A DNA stretch of 8,868 bases from an uncultured Anaerosacchariphilus sp. (GCA_934402125.1 CAKRTY010000047.1:1-8868); one strand, 5' to 3'. Shown: positions 1 through 6,400, counted from the stretch's first letter. The notes: generated from the letters alone by a model not told the origin. Numbers and translations are program-made.

Positions 1-60
1 CTGCTTCATCGCCCGTATCCGCTCCATGGTAAGCTCATATCGTTCCCTGATCTCATCCAT
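1..60 (-). CDS. Unidentified protein, N-terminal 20 codons only
   Basis: An ATG at 58-60 opens a frame that runs off the left edge of the window: MDEIRERYELTMERIRAMKQ, a charged, probably helical N-terminus. A full AGGAGG ribosome binding site lies at 71-76, ten bases upstream of the ATG, which makes a real start convincing. The gene follows the DUF6142-like gene after 66 bases and runs in the same direction, so it may be the last member of the pyrE-led transcript or a separate unit after the inverted repeat at 98-127. I do not recognise the product, and twenty residues do not allow a function to be assigned. Confidence 0.6.
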   Translation of the reverse strand, partial: MDEIRERYELTMERIRAMKQ

Positions 61-97
61 CGAAAAAGTGCCTCCTTATATATCATAACTCTTAACC

Positions 98-127
98 GCG
101 ATACCAACCTTTGTACCCTGGTATCGC
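98..127 (-). repeat. Perfect 9-bp inverted repeat at the DUF6142 stop codon
   Basis: Arms at 98-106 (GCGATACCA) and 119-127 (TGGTATCGC) are perfectly complementary around a 12-base centre. On the minus strand the hairpin begins at the last base of the TAG stop codon of the DUF6142-like gene. No T-run follows it, so it does not meet the usual form of an intrinsic terminator. It could be a 3' stabilising or processing hairpin, a factor-assisted terminator, or a protein-binding palindrome upstream of the gene at 1-60. Confidence 0.6.
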
Positions 128-438
128 TACATCCCAATTACGCATACCACAGCCCAGAGGATAAACAGAATCCCGTTGACCGCCACGCCCGCCTGGGCGG
201 AAATCAGATAGACGTCCTCCTCCTTCATTCCCCGCAGCGCCAGGATAAACCCGGCGACACAGGATACCATGGCCAGCACGCCCAGAAGCCCCACAATGCT
301 TCCGGCCTGTCCTGACTTTCCGTAGGCGATTTCCAGGGAAATCCCTGTAAAAATCAGGGAAGCAGCTGCGCAGGCCACGGACATCAGTCCCTGCTTTGTA
401 TGCTTTTTATTGGTAAATTTATAACTTCTTCTCGCCAT
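127..438 (-). CDS. Small three-helix membrane protein, DUF6142-like
   Basis: This encodes 103 residues from the ATG at 436-438. That start is preferred over one 33 bases upstream because a GGAGAAAG sequence sits just before it. After a basic N-terminus (MARRSYKFTNKKHTKQG) there are three hydrophobic stretches, at about residues 18-39, 46-69 and 83-102. The protein ends inside the last helix (CVIGM), so it is an integral membrane protein with almost no C-terminal tail. The second and third helices flank a short acidic loop (MKEEDVY). It resembles the DUF6142 family of small Clostridia membrane proteins, which has no established function; that match is from memory of the pattern. The start overlaps the end of the VanZ-like gene by 20 bases in another frame, so the two are probably translationally coupled. 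Confidence 0.75.
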   Translation of the reverse strand: MARRSYKFTNKKHTKQGLMSVACAAASLIFTGISLEIAYGKSGQAGSIVGLLGVLAMVSCVAGFILALRGMKEEDVYLISAQAGVAVNGILFILWAVVCVIGM

Positions 439-892
439 ATTTCTTTCTCCAGTGATGCATAAACCATACAAATAACAGGTAGCCGACGGCTCCCCCGATG
501 GTATTCAGCAAAAGATCATCCACGTCAAAGCAGCCTACCCGTAAGATAAGCTGACAGGTCTCCGCCAGCAGACTGGCCAGAAAGCACAGGATGATCGTCC
601 GGTCTGCCCGCCGGACAGAGGGGAAAAGAAGCGGCACAGCGAATCCCAGCGGAATCCCCATAGCCACATTTCCCCAGATATTAATCAGCACCGCCACTGT
701 CCCCAACACGTCCCGGTGCATCAGAAATCGCTTAATTTCCCGAAACAGAACCAGATTATACCGGTAATCCGGACTGACATCGGTTCTACCGTAAGCCTCG
801 GAAAAAAACATAAAATAGATCAGGCACGCCAGATATATCATCAGCAGTGCCCGTCCAATCCTCCTCAGTCTGTCTCTGGAATCTTTTTTCAT
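419..892 (-). CDS. VanZ-like family membrane protein
   Basis: This encodes 157 residues with four predicted membrane helices at about 13-31, 64-88, 98-117 and 128-147. The VanZ-like pattern is clear: NIWGNVAMGIPLGF at 71-84, a polar ETCQL segment at 111-115, and DVDDLLLNTIGGAVGY at 123-138. VanZ of the vancomycin-resistance transposon gives low-level teicoplanin resistance, but most chromosomal relatives are uncharacterised membrane proteins, so no resistance role is claimed. The ATG at 890-892 has only a distant AAGGTGG (907-913, 14-base spacing), and that sequence overlaps the stop codon of the upstream 50-aa gene. Initiation may therefore depend on re-initiation after that gene. The gene overlaps the next one downstream by 20 bases. 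The upstream small gene is in the same reading frame. Confidence 0.88.
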   Translation of the reverse strand: MKKDSRDRLRRIGRALLMIYLACLIYFMFFSEAYGRTDVSPDYRYNLVLFREIKRFLMHRDVLGTVAVLINIWGNVAMGIPLGFAVPLLFPSVRRADRTIILCFLASLLAETCQLILRVGCFDVDDLLLNTIGGAVGYLLFVWFMHHWRKKYGEKKL

Positions 893-910
893 GCTGCCTG
901 TCTGTCCACC

Positions 911-1063
911 TTAAAACATCAAGTCTGATTTATTTTTCAGCAGTCTGGCGCCGTTTACGATACCCAGAATGCCGGTCACGATACCGGTCACCAGCACGAT
1001 GATCCCCAGAACAATAGAGCCGGCTCCCGTCTGTGTCATAGTCTTATATGCTTTCTCGTTCAT
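911..1063 (-). CDS. 50-residue single-pass membrane peptide, unknown function
   Basis: This small gene reads MNEKAYKTMTQTGAGSIVLG and continues as one hydrophobic helix to about residue 37, ending in a basic tail (GARLLKNKSDLMF). A canonical AAGGAGG at 1072-1078 precedes the ATG at 1061-1063 by 8 bases and overlaps the pyrE stop codon, so it is very likely translated and coupled to pyrE. The helix has small-residue spacing (G27, G31, G34, G38) typical of helix packing in membranes. The predicted form is a short cytoplasmic N-terminus or a bitopic anchor; topology is not certain. The gene sits 13 bases after pyrE and 18 bases before the VanZ-like gene, in the same frame as the latter and separated by one TAA. 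I recognise no family. It may be a small accessory subunit of the neighbouring membrane protein. Confidence 0.8.
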   Translation of the reverse strand: MNEKAYKTMTQTGAGSIVLGIIVLVTGIVTGILGIVNGARLLKNKSDLMF

Positions 1064-1076
1064 ACCTTATGCCTCC

Positions 1077-1757
1077 TTATTTTGCTCCATACTGCTCATA
1101 GTATGCGTCAATGGCCGCCTTTAATGTGTCGTCAATCAGGACTCTGCCCTGACAGGGGCGATTGTAGAGGTGCTCTACCACATCCGCCATGGTAACGATG
1201 GCGTTGGTCTCAAAACCATACAGATCCTTTACCTCATCCAGTGCGCATTTTACGCCGCCTTTTCCGACTTCCATACGGTCCAGGGATACCATCAGACCCA
1301 CGATCTCCACGTCAGCCGCGCCCTTTACCTTCGGAACGGTCTCCTCCATGGACTTACCGGAGGTGGTCACATCCTCAATCATAACCACACGGTCGCCGTC
1401 CTTCAGGCTGCTTCCCAGGAAGCTTCCCTTATCTGCGCCGTGATCCTTTTCTTCCTTCCGATCAGAGCAGTAACGAACCTCCTTGCCGTACAGATCGCTG
1501 TAGGCGATAGCCGTTACCACACTCAGGGGAATGCCCTTGTAAGCCGGTCCGAACAGTACGTCAAAATCGTCGCCGTATCTGTCGTGGATGGCATGGGCGT
1601 AATACTGTCCCAGTCTCTTCAACTGTGATCCGGTCACGTAGGCGCCCGCATTCATGAAAAACGGGGACTTTCTGCCGCTCTTTAATGTAAACTCACCGAA
1701 CTTCAAAACGTCAGATTCTACCATAAATTCTATAAATTCCTGCTTGTATGCTTCCAT
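1077..1757 (-). CDS. pyrE: Orotate phosphoribosyltransferase
   Basis: PyrE transfers phosphoribose from PRPP to orotate to give OMP, the fifth step of pyrimidine synthesis, in the cytoplasm. The 226-residue product carries the substrate segment LKSGRKSPFF (25-34), the mobile catalytic loop around RKEEKDHG (100-107) and the PRPP-binding motif VMIEDVTTSGKS (125-136). The length fits the bacterial enzyme, which is about 210-230 residues. The start is the ATG at 1755-1757, preceded by AGGAGG at 1768-1773. The open frame continues upstream to 1871, but that extension has no family match, overlaps the prepilin peptidase gene and runs through a promoter-like sequence. pyrE is separated from pyrFKD by the prepilin peptidase gene and a terminator, and appears to have its own promoter at 1795-1823. 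Three small membrane-protein genes follow it closely. Confidence 0.97.
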   Translation of the reverse strand: MEAYKQEFIEFMVESDVLKFGEFTLKSGRKSPFFMNAGAYVTGSQLKRLGQYYAHAIHDRYGDDFDVLFGPAYKGIPLSVVTAIAYSDLYGKEVRYCSDRKEEKDHGADKGSFLGSSLKDGDRVVMIEDVTTSGKSMEETVPKVKGAADVEIVGLMVSLDRMEVGKGGVKCALDEVKDLYGFETNAIVTMADVVEHLYNRPCQGRVLIDDTLKAAIDAYYEQYGAK

Positions 1758-1794
1758 TTTATCTGAACCTCCTGTATTAAGCCATATTTCTTTT

Positions 1795-1823
1795 ATCTTA
1801 GCATAAAGTACGCTGCTTCGCAA
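1795..1823 (-). promoter_or_regulatory. Likely sigma-A promoter for pyrE (extended -10)
   Basis: On the minus strand, TTGCGA (1818-1823) and TAAGAT (1795-1800) are separated by 17 bases, and a TG dinucleotide with one-base spacing precedes the -10 box. Each hexamer matches the consensus at 4 of 6 positions. Transcription would begin near 1788, leaving a leader of about 30 bases with the pyrE ribosome binding site intact. The site lies just after the prepilin peptidase stop codon, in the 74-base gap. It gives pyrE a source of transcription independent of the terminator after pyrD. Confidence 0.5.
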
Positions 1824-1831
1824 TCCGGCAA

Positions 1832-2323
1832 TTAAAAATTCAAGTACCAGGCCGCTATCCGGTCTCCCCACAGAGCCGCCAGACCAAGGCCAAAAGCCAG
1901 AAACGGTCCCAGGGCAAACGAGTCCTTCTTTTTCAGACGCTTTGTAGCCAACATAAAAGCCGCATAGACGCCCCCGGTCAGCAGACCGAACACCATGGCG
2001 CAGACGGTGGCGTCCATACCCAGGAAAAAGCCGGATGCCGCCATCAGCTTTATGTCTCCGCCCCCAAAGGCTCCCGGTACAGCCAAGGTCAGAAGCAGCA
2101 TGGGAACTGACACAAGCAACATAGCCGTAAGCCGATCCCCAATTCCATGCTCCGGAACCAGAAACAGCTGCGCCACTCCCAGTAATAAAATAAATAGGTG
2201 AAACCGGTTAGGAATGATCCGGGTGCGCCAGTCAATCAGGGCCACCGCCAGTAAGATTCCAAGATAACAAAAGACTACCGCGTTTTCCACAGATATCAAA
2301 TGTATAAATTTCTCTAACATCAT
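1832..2323 (-). CDS. A24 family prepilin peptidase, minimal form
   Basis: This is an integral membrane aspartyl protease of the type IV prepilin/preflagellin peptidase family, which cleaves the short leader of prepilins at the cytoplasmic face of the membrane. Both catalytic aspartates are present: one in LIDWRTRIIPN (D31, counted from the start used here) and one in GGGDIKLMA (D90). The family's GPFLAFG motif follows near residue 139. The product has about 163 residues and five to six hydrophobic segments. It lacks the N-terminal zinc-binding methyltransferase half of PilD-type enzymes, as is common in the short A24 form. The first ATG (2333-2335) abuts AGGAGG (2336-2341) with no spacing, so the ATG at 2321-2323, 12 bases away, is the more probable start. 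Another ATG at 2318-2320 is possible. No pilin or pilus assembly gene is in the window, so its substrate is unknown. Confidence 0.9.
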   Translation of the reverse strand: MMLEKFIHLISVENAVVFCYLGILLAVALIDWRTRIIPNRFHLFILLLGVAQLFLVPEHGIGDRLTAMLLVSVPMLLLTLAVPGAFGGGDIKLMAASGFFLGMDATVCAMVFGLLTGGVYAAFMLATKRLKKKDSFALGPFLAFGLGLAALWGDRIAAWYLNF

Positions 2324-2359
2324 CCGGCTTTTCATCCTCCTTATTACAGATCTGCTTCC

Positions 2360-2397
2360 CGCTTATACAAAAAGCACCGGGGTTATCCAGTGCTTTT
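2360..2397 (-). terminator. Intrinsic terminator after pyrD
   Basis: On the minus strand, AAAAGCACTGG (2387-2397) pairs with CCGGTGCTTTT (2370-2380) over 11 bp with a 6-base loop, then continues into a T-run with TTTTTGTAT. The single imperfect position is a G-U pair when transcribed from the minus strand but a C-A mismatch from the plus strand, so it is matched to minus-strand transcription. The hairpin begins 22 bases after the pyrD stop and ends the pyrF-pyrK-pyrD transcript. The prepilin peptidase ribosome binding site lies about 25 bases further on. Confidence 0.85.
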
Positions 2398-2418
2398 GCC
2401 TTTGTACCCCGCCTGGGG

Positions 2419-3327
2419 CTATCTTACGGCTCCGATCAGCTCGTTGATATCGGATACCTGATATTTTTTCATATAGGCCAGGATTCCCTCTGCCGTCTCC
2501 TTTGCCGCATAGGGATTGGCAAAATTGGCAGTTCCTACCGATACGGCCGTTGCGCCTGCCAGGATAAATTCCATAGCATCATCGCCGTTGGTAATGCCGC
2601 CCATGCCGATGATGGGAAGCTTCACGGCGTTTGCCACCTGATATACCATCCGCACTGCCACAGGCTTCACCGCCGGACCGGACATCCCTCCGGTCTTGTT
2701 GGCAATGGCAAAGGTACGGCGGTTGATATCGATCTTCATTCCGGTCAGGGTATTGATAAGGGACAGTACATCCGCCCCGCCTGCCTCCGCTGCCCGGGCC
2801 ATCTCCGTAATGTCGGTCACGTTGGGGCTCAGCTTCATGATAACCGGCTTCTTCGCGTACTTCTTTACTTCCTTTGTGATGGCCTCCAGGGCGTCCGGCT
2901 TCTGACCGAAGGCGATGCCGCCCTCCTTTACATTGGGACAGGAGACATTGATCTCCAGCATATCCACGTCCGCGTCAGACAGACGTTCCACCGCGTCGCA
3001 GTAGTCCTCTGTGGTCTTGCCGCAGACATTGACGATAATTTTTGTGTCGTATTTCCGAAGCTTCGGAAGATCCCGCTCCAGAAATACATCCAGGCCAGGA
3101 TTCTGAAGTCCGATGGCGTTGAGCATACCGCTTCTGGTCTCTGCGATACGCGGGGTCGGATTTCCGGGCCAGGGCACATTGGCCACGCCCTTAGTTACTA
3201 CGGCTCCCAGCTCGCCCAGGTCGTAAAATTCTCCGTATTCTCCGGCAGATCCGAAGGTTCCGGAGGCTGTCATCACCGGATTCTTAAGCTCGACTCCGGC
3301 CAGATTTACACTTGTCTTGTATTCCAT
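2419..3327 (-). CDS. pyrD: Dihydroorotate dehydrogenase B, catalytic subunit
   Basis: This FMN enzyme oxidises dihydroorotate to orotate, the fourth step of pyrimidine synthesis. Class 1B enzymes work as a complex with PyrK, which passes electrons to NAD+. The 302-residue product has the expected length. It shows the substrate and FMN elements TKGV (45-48), NAIGLQNPG (70-78) and NVSCPNVKEGG (127-137), whose cysteine (C130) is the catalytic base typical of class 1 rather than the serine of class 2. FMN phosphate-binding glycines follow in GMGGI (241-245) and SVGTA (263-267). The ATG at 3325-3327 follows a GGAG-type binding site, and the gene begins 18 bases after pyrK. The neighbouring pyrK gene confirms the 1B type. 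It is the last gene before the terminator at 2370-2397. Confidence 0.97.
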   Translation of the reverse strand: MEYKTSVNLAGVELKNPVMTASGTFGSAGEYGEFYDLGELGAVVTKGVANVPWPGNPTPRIAETRSGMLNAIGLQNPGLDVFLERDLPKLRKYDTKIIVNVCGKTTEDYCDAVERLSDADVDMLEINVSCPNVKEGGIAFGQKPDALEAITKEVKKYAKKPVIMKLSPNVTDITEMARAAEAGGADVLSLINTLTGMKIDINRRTFAIANKTGGMSGPAVKPVAVRMVYQVANAVKLPIIGMGGITNGDDAMEFILAGATAVSVGTANFANPYAAKETAEGILAYMKKYQVSDINELIGAVR

Positions 3328-3345
3328 AGCTCTTTTCTCCTTCGG

Positions 3346-4116
3346 TTACAGTTCGATCTCATCTGCCGCAAACACCGGACCATCCTTGCAGATACGCTTG
3401 TTCTTCACATTCGTATGGGCGTCCACATCCTTGGACTTACATACGCAGGCCAGACAGGCTCCGATGCCGCAGGCCATCCGCTCCTCCAGGGAAAGATAGC
3501 AGTCGATGCCTTCCTCCTCCGCGTAAGCTTTCAGAGCCCGGAGCATAGGTCCCGGTCCGCAGGCGAAAATTGCGTCTGCATGGAGATCGTTCTCTCTGAT
3601 AGCGTCCAGTACATTGCCCCTGGTTCCGGCGCTGCCGTCCTCTGTAGCTACCACAAGCTTCGCATGGCGGGACAGCTCGTCCTTCAGGAACAGATCTCCG
3701 CCCCGGTATCCGGATACCACGATCTTTTCACCGGGAAGCTGCTTGGACAGCTCCACCATGGGCGGTACGCCGATGCCGCCTCCGATGAGGAATACTTTTT
3801 TATAGCCCTTGTCCAGAGGGAAGCCATTTCCCAGGGGGCCGATAAGACGTAAGGTCTCTCCCGCGCCGTAGCCGGAAAACTCCGCGGTTCCGGCTCCTGC
3901 CTTCCGGTATACCAGACGCAGGCTCTTATTCTCTTTATCAATCTCGCAGATACTGATGGGCCGGGGCAAAAGCCGGGACTCATCGTGGCAGTAGACGGAT
4001 ACGAACTGACCGGGTCTTGCCTCCTCCGCGATATGCTCTGTCTGAAGCCACAGGCTGTAGACGCCCGGGGCAATCTCACGCTGCTCTTTGATAAGCGCTG
4101 TTTCCTGATATTTCAT
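3346..4116 (-). CDS. pyrK: Dihydroorotate dehydrogenase B, electron transfer subunit
   Basis: PyrK carries FAD and a [2Fe-2S] cluster and moves electrons from the FMN of PyrD to NAD+ in the cytoplasm. In the 256-residue product the domains run in the usual order: an FAD-binding barrel with LPRPISI (50-56) and GPLGNGF (93-99), an NAD-binding fold with GGGIGVPP (112-119) and ACGPGPML (185-192), then a C-terminal iron-sulfur site. The four cluster cysteines appear to be C216, C221, C224 and C243; an extra cysteine at 226 lies beside them. All expected residues are present. The ATG at 4114-4116 lies nine bases after the pyrF stop, and its GGAGA binding site overlaps that stop, so translation is probably coupled. 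Confidence 0.96.
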   Translation of the reverse strand: MKYQETALIKEQREIAPGVYSLWLQTEHIAEEARPGQFVSVYCHDESRLLPRPISICEIDKENKSLRLVYRKAGAGTAEFSGYGAGETLRLIGPLGNGFPLDKGYKKVFLIGGGIGVPPMVELSKQLPGEKIVVSGYRGGDLFLKDELSRHAKLVVATEDGSAGTRGNVLDAIRENDLHADAIFACGPGPMLRALKAYAEEEGIDCYLSLEERMACGIGACLACVCKSKDVDAHTNVKNKRICKDGPVFAADEIEL

Positions 4117-4125
4117 AGTCTTCTC

Positions 4126-5055
4126 CTATCGTGCGTTCAGTGCGCCGCTGATATCGGCAACCATGTCCTCTACTGCTGCCCGGGAAGCGTCGCCAAAGTT
4201 TTCTGCGCCGAACTTTGCGTACTTCTCCTGCTTGTATGCGGCAATGATGCCTCTGGAGGAGTTGACGATGGCTCCCAGACCGTCCTCGTTAAAGAAGTTC
4301 ACCAGGTCCTTGCCCTTTCCGCCCTGGGCGCCGTAGCCCGGCACCAGGATAAAGGTCTTCGGCATGAGCTTTCTCAGCACTGCGCCCATCTCCGGATAGG
4401 TAGCGCCTACCACTGCGCCGATGTAGCTGTAGCCGGACATTCCCACATGCTCCTCGCCCCACTGGGCTACCTTCTCGCCTACCAGCTCGTAGAGCGGACG
4501 GCCGTTTACCAGCTGATCCTGGAACTCGCCGCTGGAGGGATTGGAGGTTTTTACCAGGATAAAGAGACCCTTGTTTTCTTCCTTACATACCTCGATAAAG
4601 GGGTTGACGCCGTCGCTGCCCAGATAGGGATTGACTGTGGCGAAATCCTCATCAAAGGGAACATAACACTTGCTTCCCACCTGTACCTTGCCCAGATGTC
4701 CTACCGCATAGGCTGCGGAGGTGGAACCGATATCGCCGCGCTTCACATCGCCGATGACAACCAGATCCTTGGACTTGCAGTAATCAATGGTTTTCTTGTA
4801 CGCCTTCAGACCCTCGATACCAAACTGCTCGTACATGGCAATCTGAGGTTTTACAGCCGGAATCAGATCACAGGTTTTATCCACAATCTCTTTGTTGAAC
4901 TGCCAGATAGCCTCTGCGGCTCCCTCCAGGGTCTCGCCGTACTCCGCGAAGGCCTTCTCCTTTACCTGATCCGGGATATAGGAAAGCATCGGATCCAGTC
5001 CTACTACGATGGGCGCTCCTGTTTTCTGAATTTTCGCAATCAGCTTATCAATCAT
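4126..5055 (-). CDS. pyrF: Orotidine 5'-phosphate decarboxylase, long (type 2) form
   Basis: PyrF decarboxylates OMP to UMP, the last step of UMP synthesis. The 309-residue product belongs to the longer type 2 subfamily (E. coli PyrF has about 245 residues). It shows GLDP (19-22), KPQIAMYEQFG (69-79), the catalytic charged network DVKRGDIGSTSAAYA (103-117; D103, K105, D108), VGAT (216-219), the phosphate-binding PGYGAQGG (239-246) and SSRGII (267-272). Nothing essential is missing. The ATG at 5053-5055 follows AGAAGGAGA at good spacing. It is the first gene of the pyrF-pyrK-pyrD operon, behind the promoter at 5116-5144. Here the pyr genes are ordered with pyrF first and pyrE detached downstream. 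Confidence 0.97.
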   Translation of the reverse strand: MIDKLIAKIQKTGAPIVVGLDPMLSYIPDQVKEKAFAEYGETLEGAAEAIWQFNKEIVDKTCDLIPAVKPQIAMYEQFGIEGLKAYKKTIDYCKSKDLVVIGDVKRGDIGSTSAAYAVGHLGKVQVGSKCYVPFDEDFATVNPYLGSDGVNPFIEVCKEENKGLFILVKTSNPSSGEFQDQLVNGRPLYELVGEKVAQWGEEHVGMSGYSYIGAVVGATYPEMGAVLRKLMPKTFILVPGYGAQGGKGKDLVNFFNEDGLGAIVNSSRGIIAAYKQEKYAKFGAENFGDASRAAVEDMVADISGALNAR

Positions 5056-5109
5056 ATTACGTTCTCCTTCTTTTTATAGAGTGGCTCTGTTACTCAAAAA
5101 AGCCTATTG
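5056..5109 (-). promoter_or_regulatory. 5' leader of the pyrF-pyrK-pyrD transcript
   Basis: From the predicted start near 5108-5109 to the pyrF ATG the leader is about 53 bases. It contains a run of six T (5096-5101) and small, mutually exclusive pairings: GGCTTT with AGAGCC (6 bp including one G-U pair), or AGAG with CTCT. The stability of either is doubtful. I see no PyrR-binding loop, no T-box and no terminator hairpin, so classical PyrR attenuation is not supported here. The ribosome binding site AGAAGGAGA lies near 5062-5071. Confidence 0.4.
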
Positions 5110-5115
5110 GGAAGC

Positions 5116-5144
5116 ATTATATCGTATTTTATTTCCAAATGCAA
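5116..5144 (-). promoter_or_regulatory. Sigma-A promoter for pyrF-pyrK-pyrD
   Basis: On the minus strand, TTGCAT (5139-5144) and a perfect TATAAT (5116-5121) are separated by exactly 17 bases that are AT-rich. It lies in the 107-base gap between hflX and pyrF and is the best promoter in the window. The initially transcribed region reads GCTTCCCAATAGG, placing the start at a C or A near 5108-5109. Confidence 0.85.
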
Positions 5145-5162
5145 CCATAAGCGCCTCTGCGC

Positions 5163-6398
5163 CTAATCATTTCGCGGTATAAAAGCCTTAATATAGATGC
5201 CGTCCTCCCGGTATTCCTCACAGAGCACCTGACCTATTTTACGGATACGCTGGATATCCCCTGCCTGGGCGTAGGGAAACAGCTTTTCCACCTGTACCCG
5301 GCTGTTCCGAAGCTGCTCCTCCAATGCCTCCTGAAGCTCTGAAAGCCCTGCGCCGGTTCCGGCGGAGATCCCGATGACCCGGACTGCCTTCGGATCCTTG
5401 GGAAGCTCTGTATCCGGCACCAGATCCCGCTTATTGAACAGCGTGATAACCGGCTTTCCCCCGATCTGCAGCCGATCCAGCGTCTCGTAAACCGCCTCCA
5501 TCTGGGCGTCCATCTGCGGATTCGCGCTGTCCACCACATGAAGGATAAAGTCTGCGTAACGGGCTTCCTCCAGGGTACTCTTGAAGGCCTCTACCAGATG
5601 ATGAGGCAGCTTCCGGATAAAGCCTACCGTATCCGTCAGCAGGAGCTCCTGACCGCTGGGAAGCTTAAGCCTCCGGGTGGTGGGATCCAGCGTAGCAAAG
5701 AGCTTGTTCTCGGCCAGAATTCCGGCCCCGGTCAGGGCGTTTAACAGAGTGGACTTTCCTGCGTTGGTATAGCCTACGATAGCCGCTACCGGAACACTCT
5801 CATTCAGACGTTTTTTCCGCGCCGTATCCCGGTGAATCTGCATCTCCTTCAACTCCCGGTTCAGGCGGGCAATCCGGCTCTTAATGAGTCTACGGTCTGT
5901 CTCCAGCTTTTTCTCACCGGGGCCACGGGTTCCGATACCGCCTCCAAGCCTCGACATGGCGATACCCTTTCCGGTAAGTCTTGCCAACCGGTACCTGAGC
6001 TGGGCCAGCTCCACCTGCAGCTTTCCCTCGCTGGTGGTGGCGTGCTGGGCAAAGATATCCAGAATCACCAGGGTCCGGTCCATGACCTTCAGATCCAGCT
6101 CCTGCTCCAGACCTCTAAGCTGAGCCGGCGTCAGCTCATCGTCGCAGATAACCCCTTCTGCCCCAAGCTCCCTTGCCAGTTCCCGGACCTCGTCGATCTT
6201 GCCGCTGCCGATATAGGTGCCCGGATGCATGGATTCCCGGTTCTGGATGACCCGGCCCACAGCCTCCGCGCCGGCTGTATCCGCCAGCTCCGCAAGCTCG
6301 GAAAGAGATTCCTCTACCATTTCATTTTCCCGGGTACAGACGCCGATGAGAATGACGCGCTCCCGTGTTTCCTGTGTATTTTCAAATACCTCTGCCAA
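5163..6398 (-). CDS. hflX: GTPase HflX
   Basis: HflX is a ribosome-binding GTPase that splits or rescues stalled 70S ribosomes under stress. The 411-residue product has the N-terminal HflX domain with HPGTYIGSGK (58-67), the linker signature GTRGPGEKKLETDRR (156-170) and a basic coiled region. The G domain follows with G1 GYTNAGKST (209-217), G2 FATLDPTTR (234-242), G3 DTVG (256-259), G4 NKRD (322-325) and G5 SAG (345-347). The start codon is TTG. One TTG (6402-6404) overlaps the glycosyltransferase stop as TTGA but lies only one base from GGAGG (6406-6410). A second TTG (6396-6398) lies seven bases away and is preferred. The first ATG would remove the first conserved strand (ERVILIGV). No clear terminator follows before the pyrF promoter. 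Confidence 0.96.
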   Translation of the reverse strand: MAEVFENTQETRERVILIGVCTRENEMVEESLSELAELADTAGAEAVGRVIQNRESMHPGTYIGSGKIDEVRELARELGAEGVICDDELTPAQLRGLEQELDLKVMDRTLVILDIFAQHATTSEGKLQVELAQLRYRLARLTGKGIAMSRLGGGIGTRGPGEKKLETDRRLIKSRIARLNRELKEMQIHRDTARKKRLNESVPVAAIVGYTNAGKSTLLNALTGAGILAENKLFATLDPTTRRLKLPSGQELLLTDTVGFIRKLPHHLVEAFKSTLEEARYADFILHVVDSANPQMDAQMEAVYETLDRLQIGGKPVITLFNKRDLVPDTELPKDPKAVRVIGISAGTGAGLSELQEALEEQLRNSRVQVEKLFPYAQAGDIQRIRKIGQVLCEEYREDGIYIKAFIPRND

Positions 6399-6400
6399 AT

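Noticed and set aside
76..106. Promoter with TATGAT before the gene at 1-60
   Set aside because: No -35 box at workable spacing, and the start would remove the ribosome binding site.
1758..1871. 38-codon N-terminal extension of pyrE
   Set aside because: It overlaps the end of the prepilin peptidase gene, matches no PyrE feature, and the inner ATG at 1755-1757 has a perfect AGGAGG.
2342..2370. Promoter for the prepilin peptidase (TTGTAT, 16 bases, TGTAAT)
   Set aside because: The -35 match is poor, and the implied start would fall in or after the AGGAGG site, leaving no usable leader.
3985..5079. 364-codon open frame on the plus strand opposite pyrF and pyrK
   Set aside because: It is antisense to two genes with intact catalytic motifs, has no ribosome site of note and its translation shows no domain pattern. 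Long antisense frames are expected from the GC-rich third positions here.
5148..5165. GCGC-AGAG-GCGC hairpin as a terminator for hflX
   Set aside because: Only four base pairs and no T-run follows, so termination is not supported.
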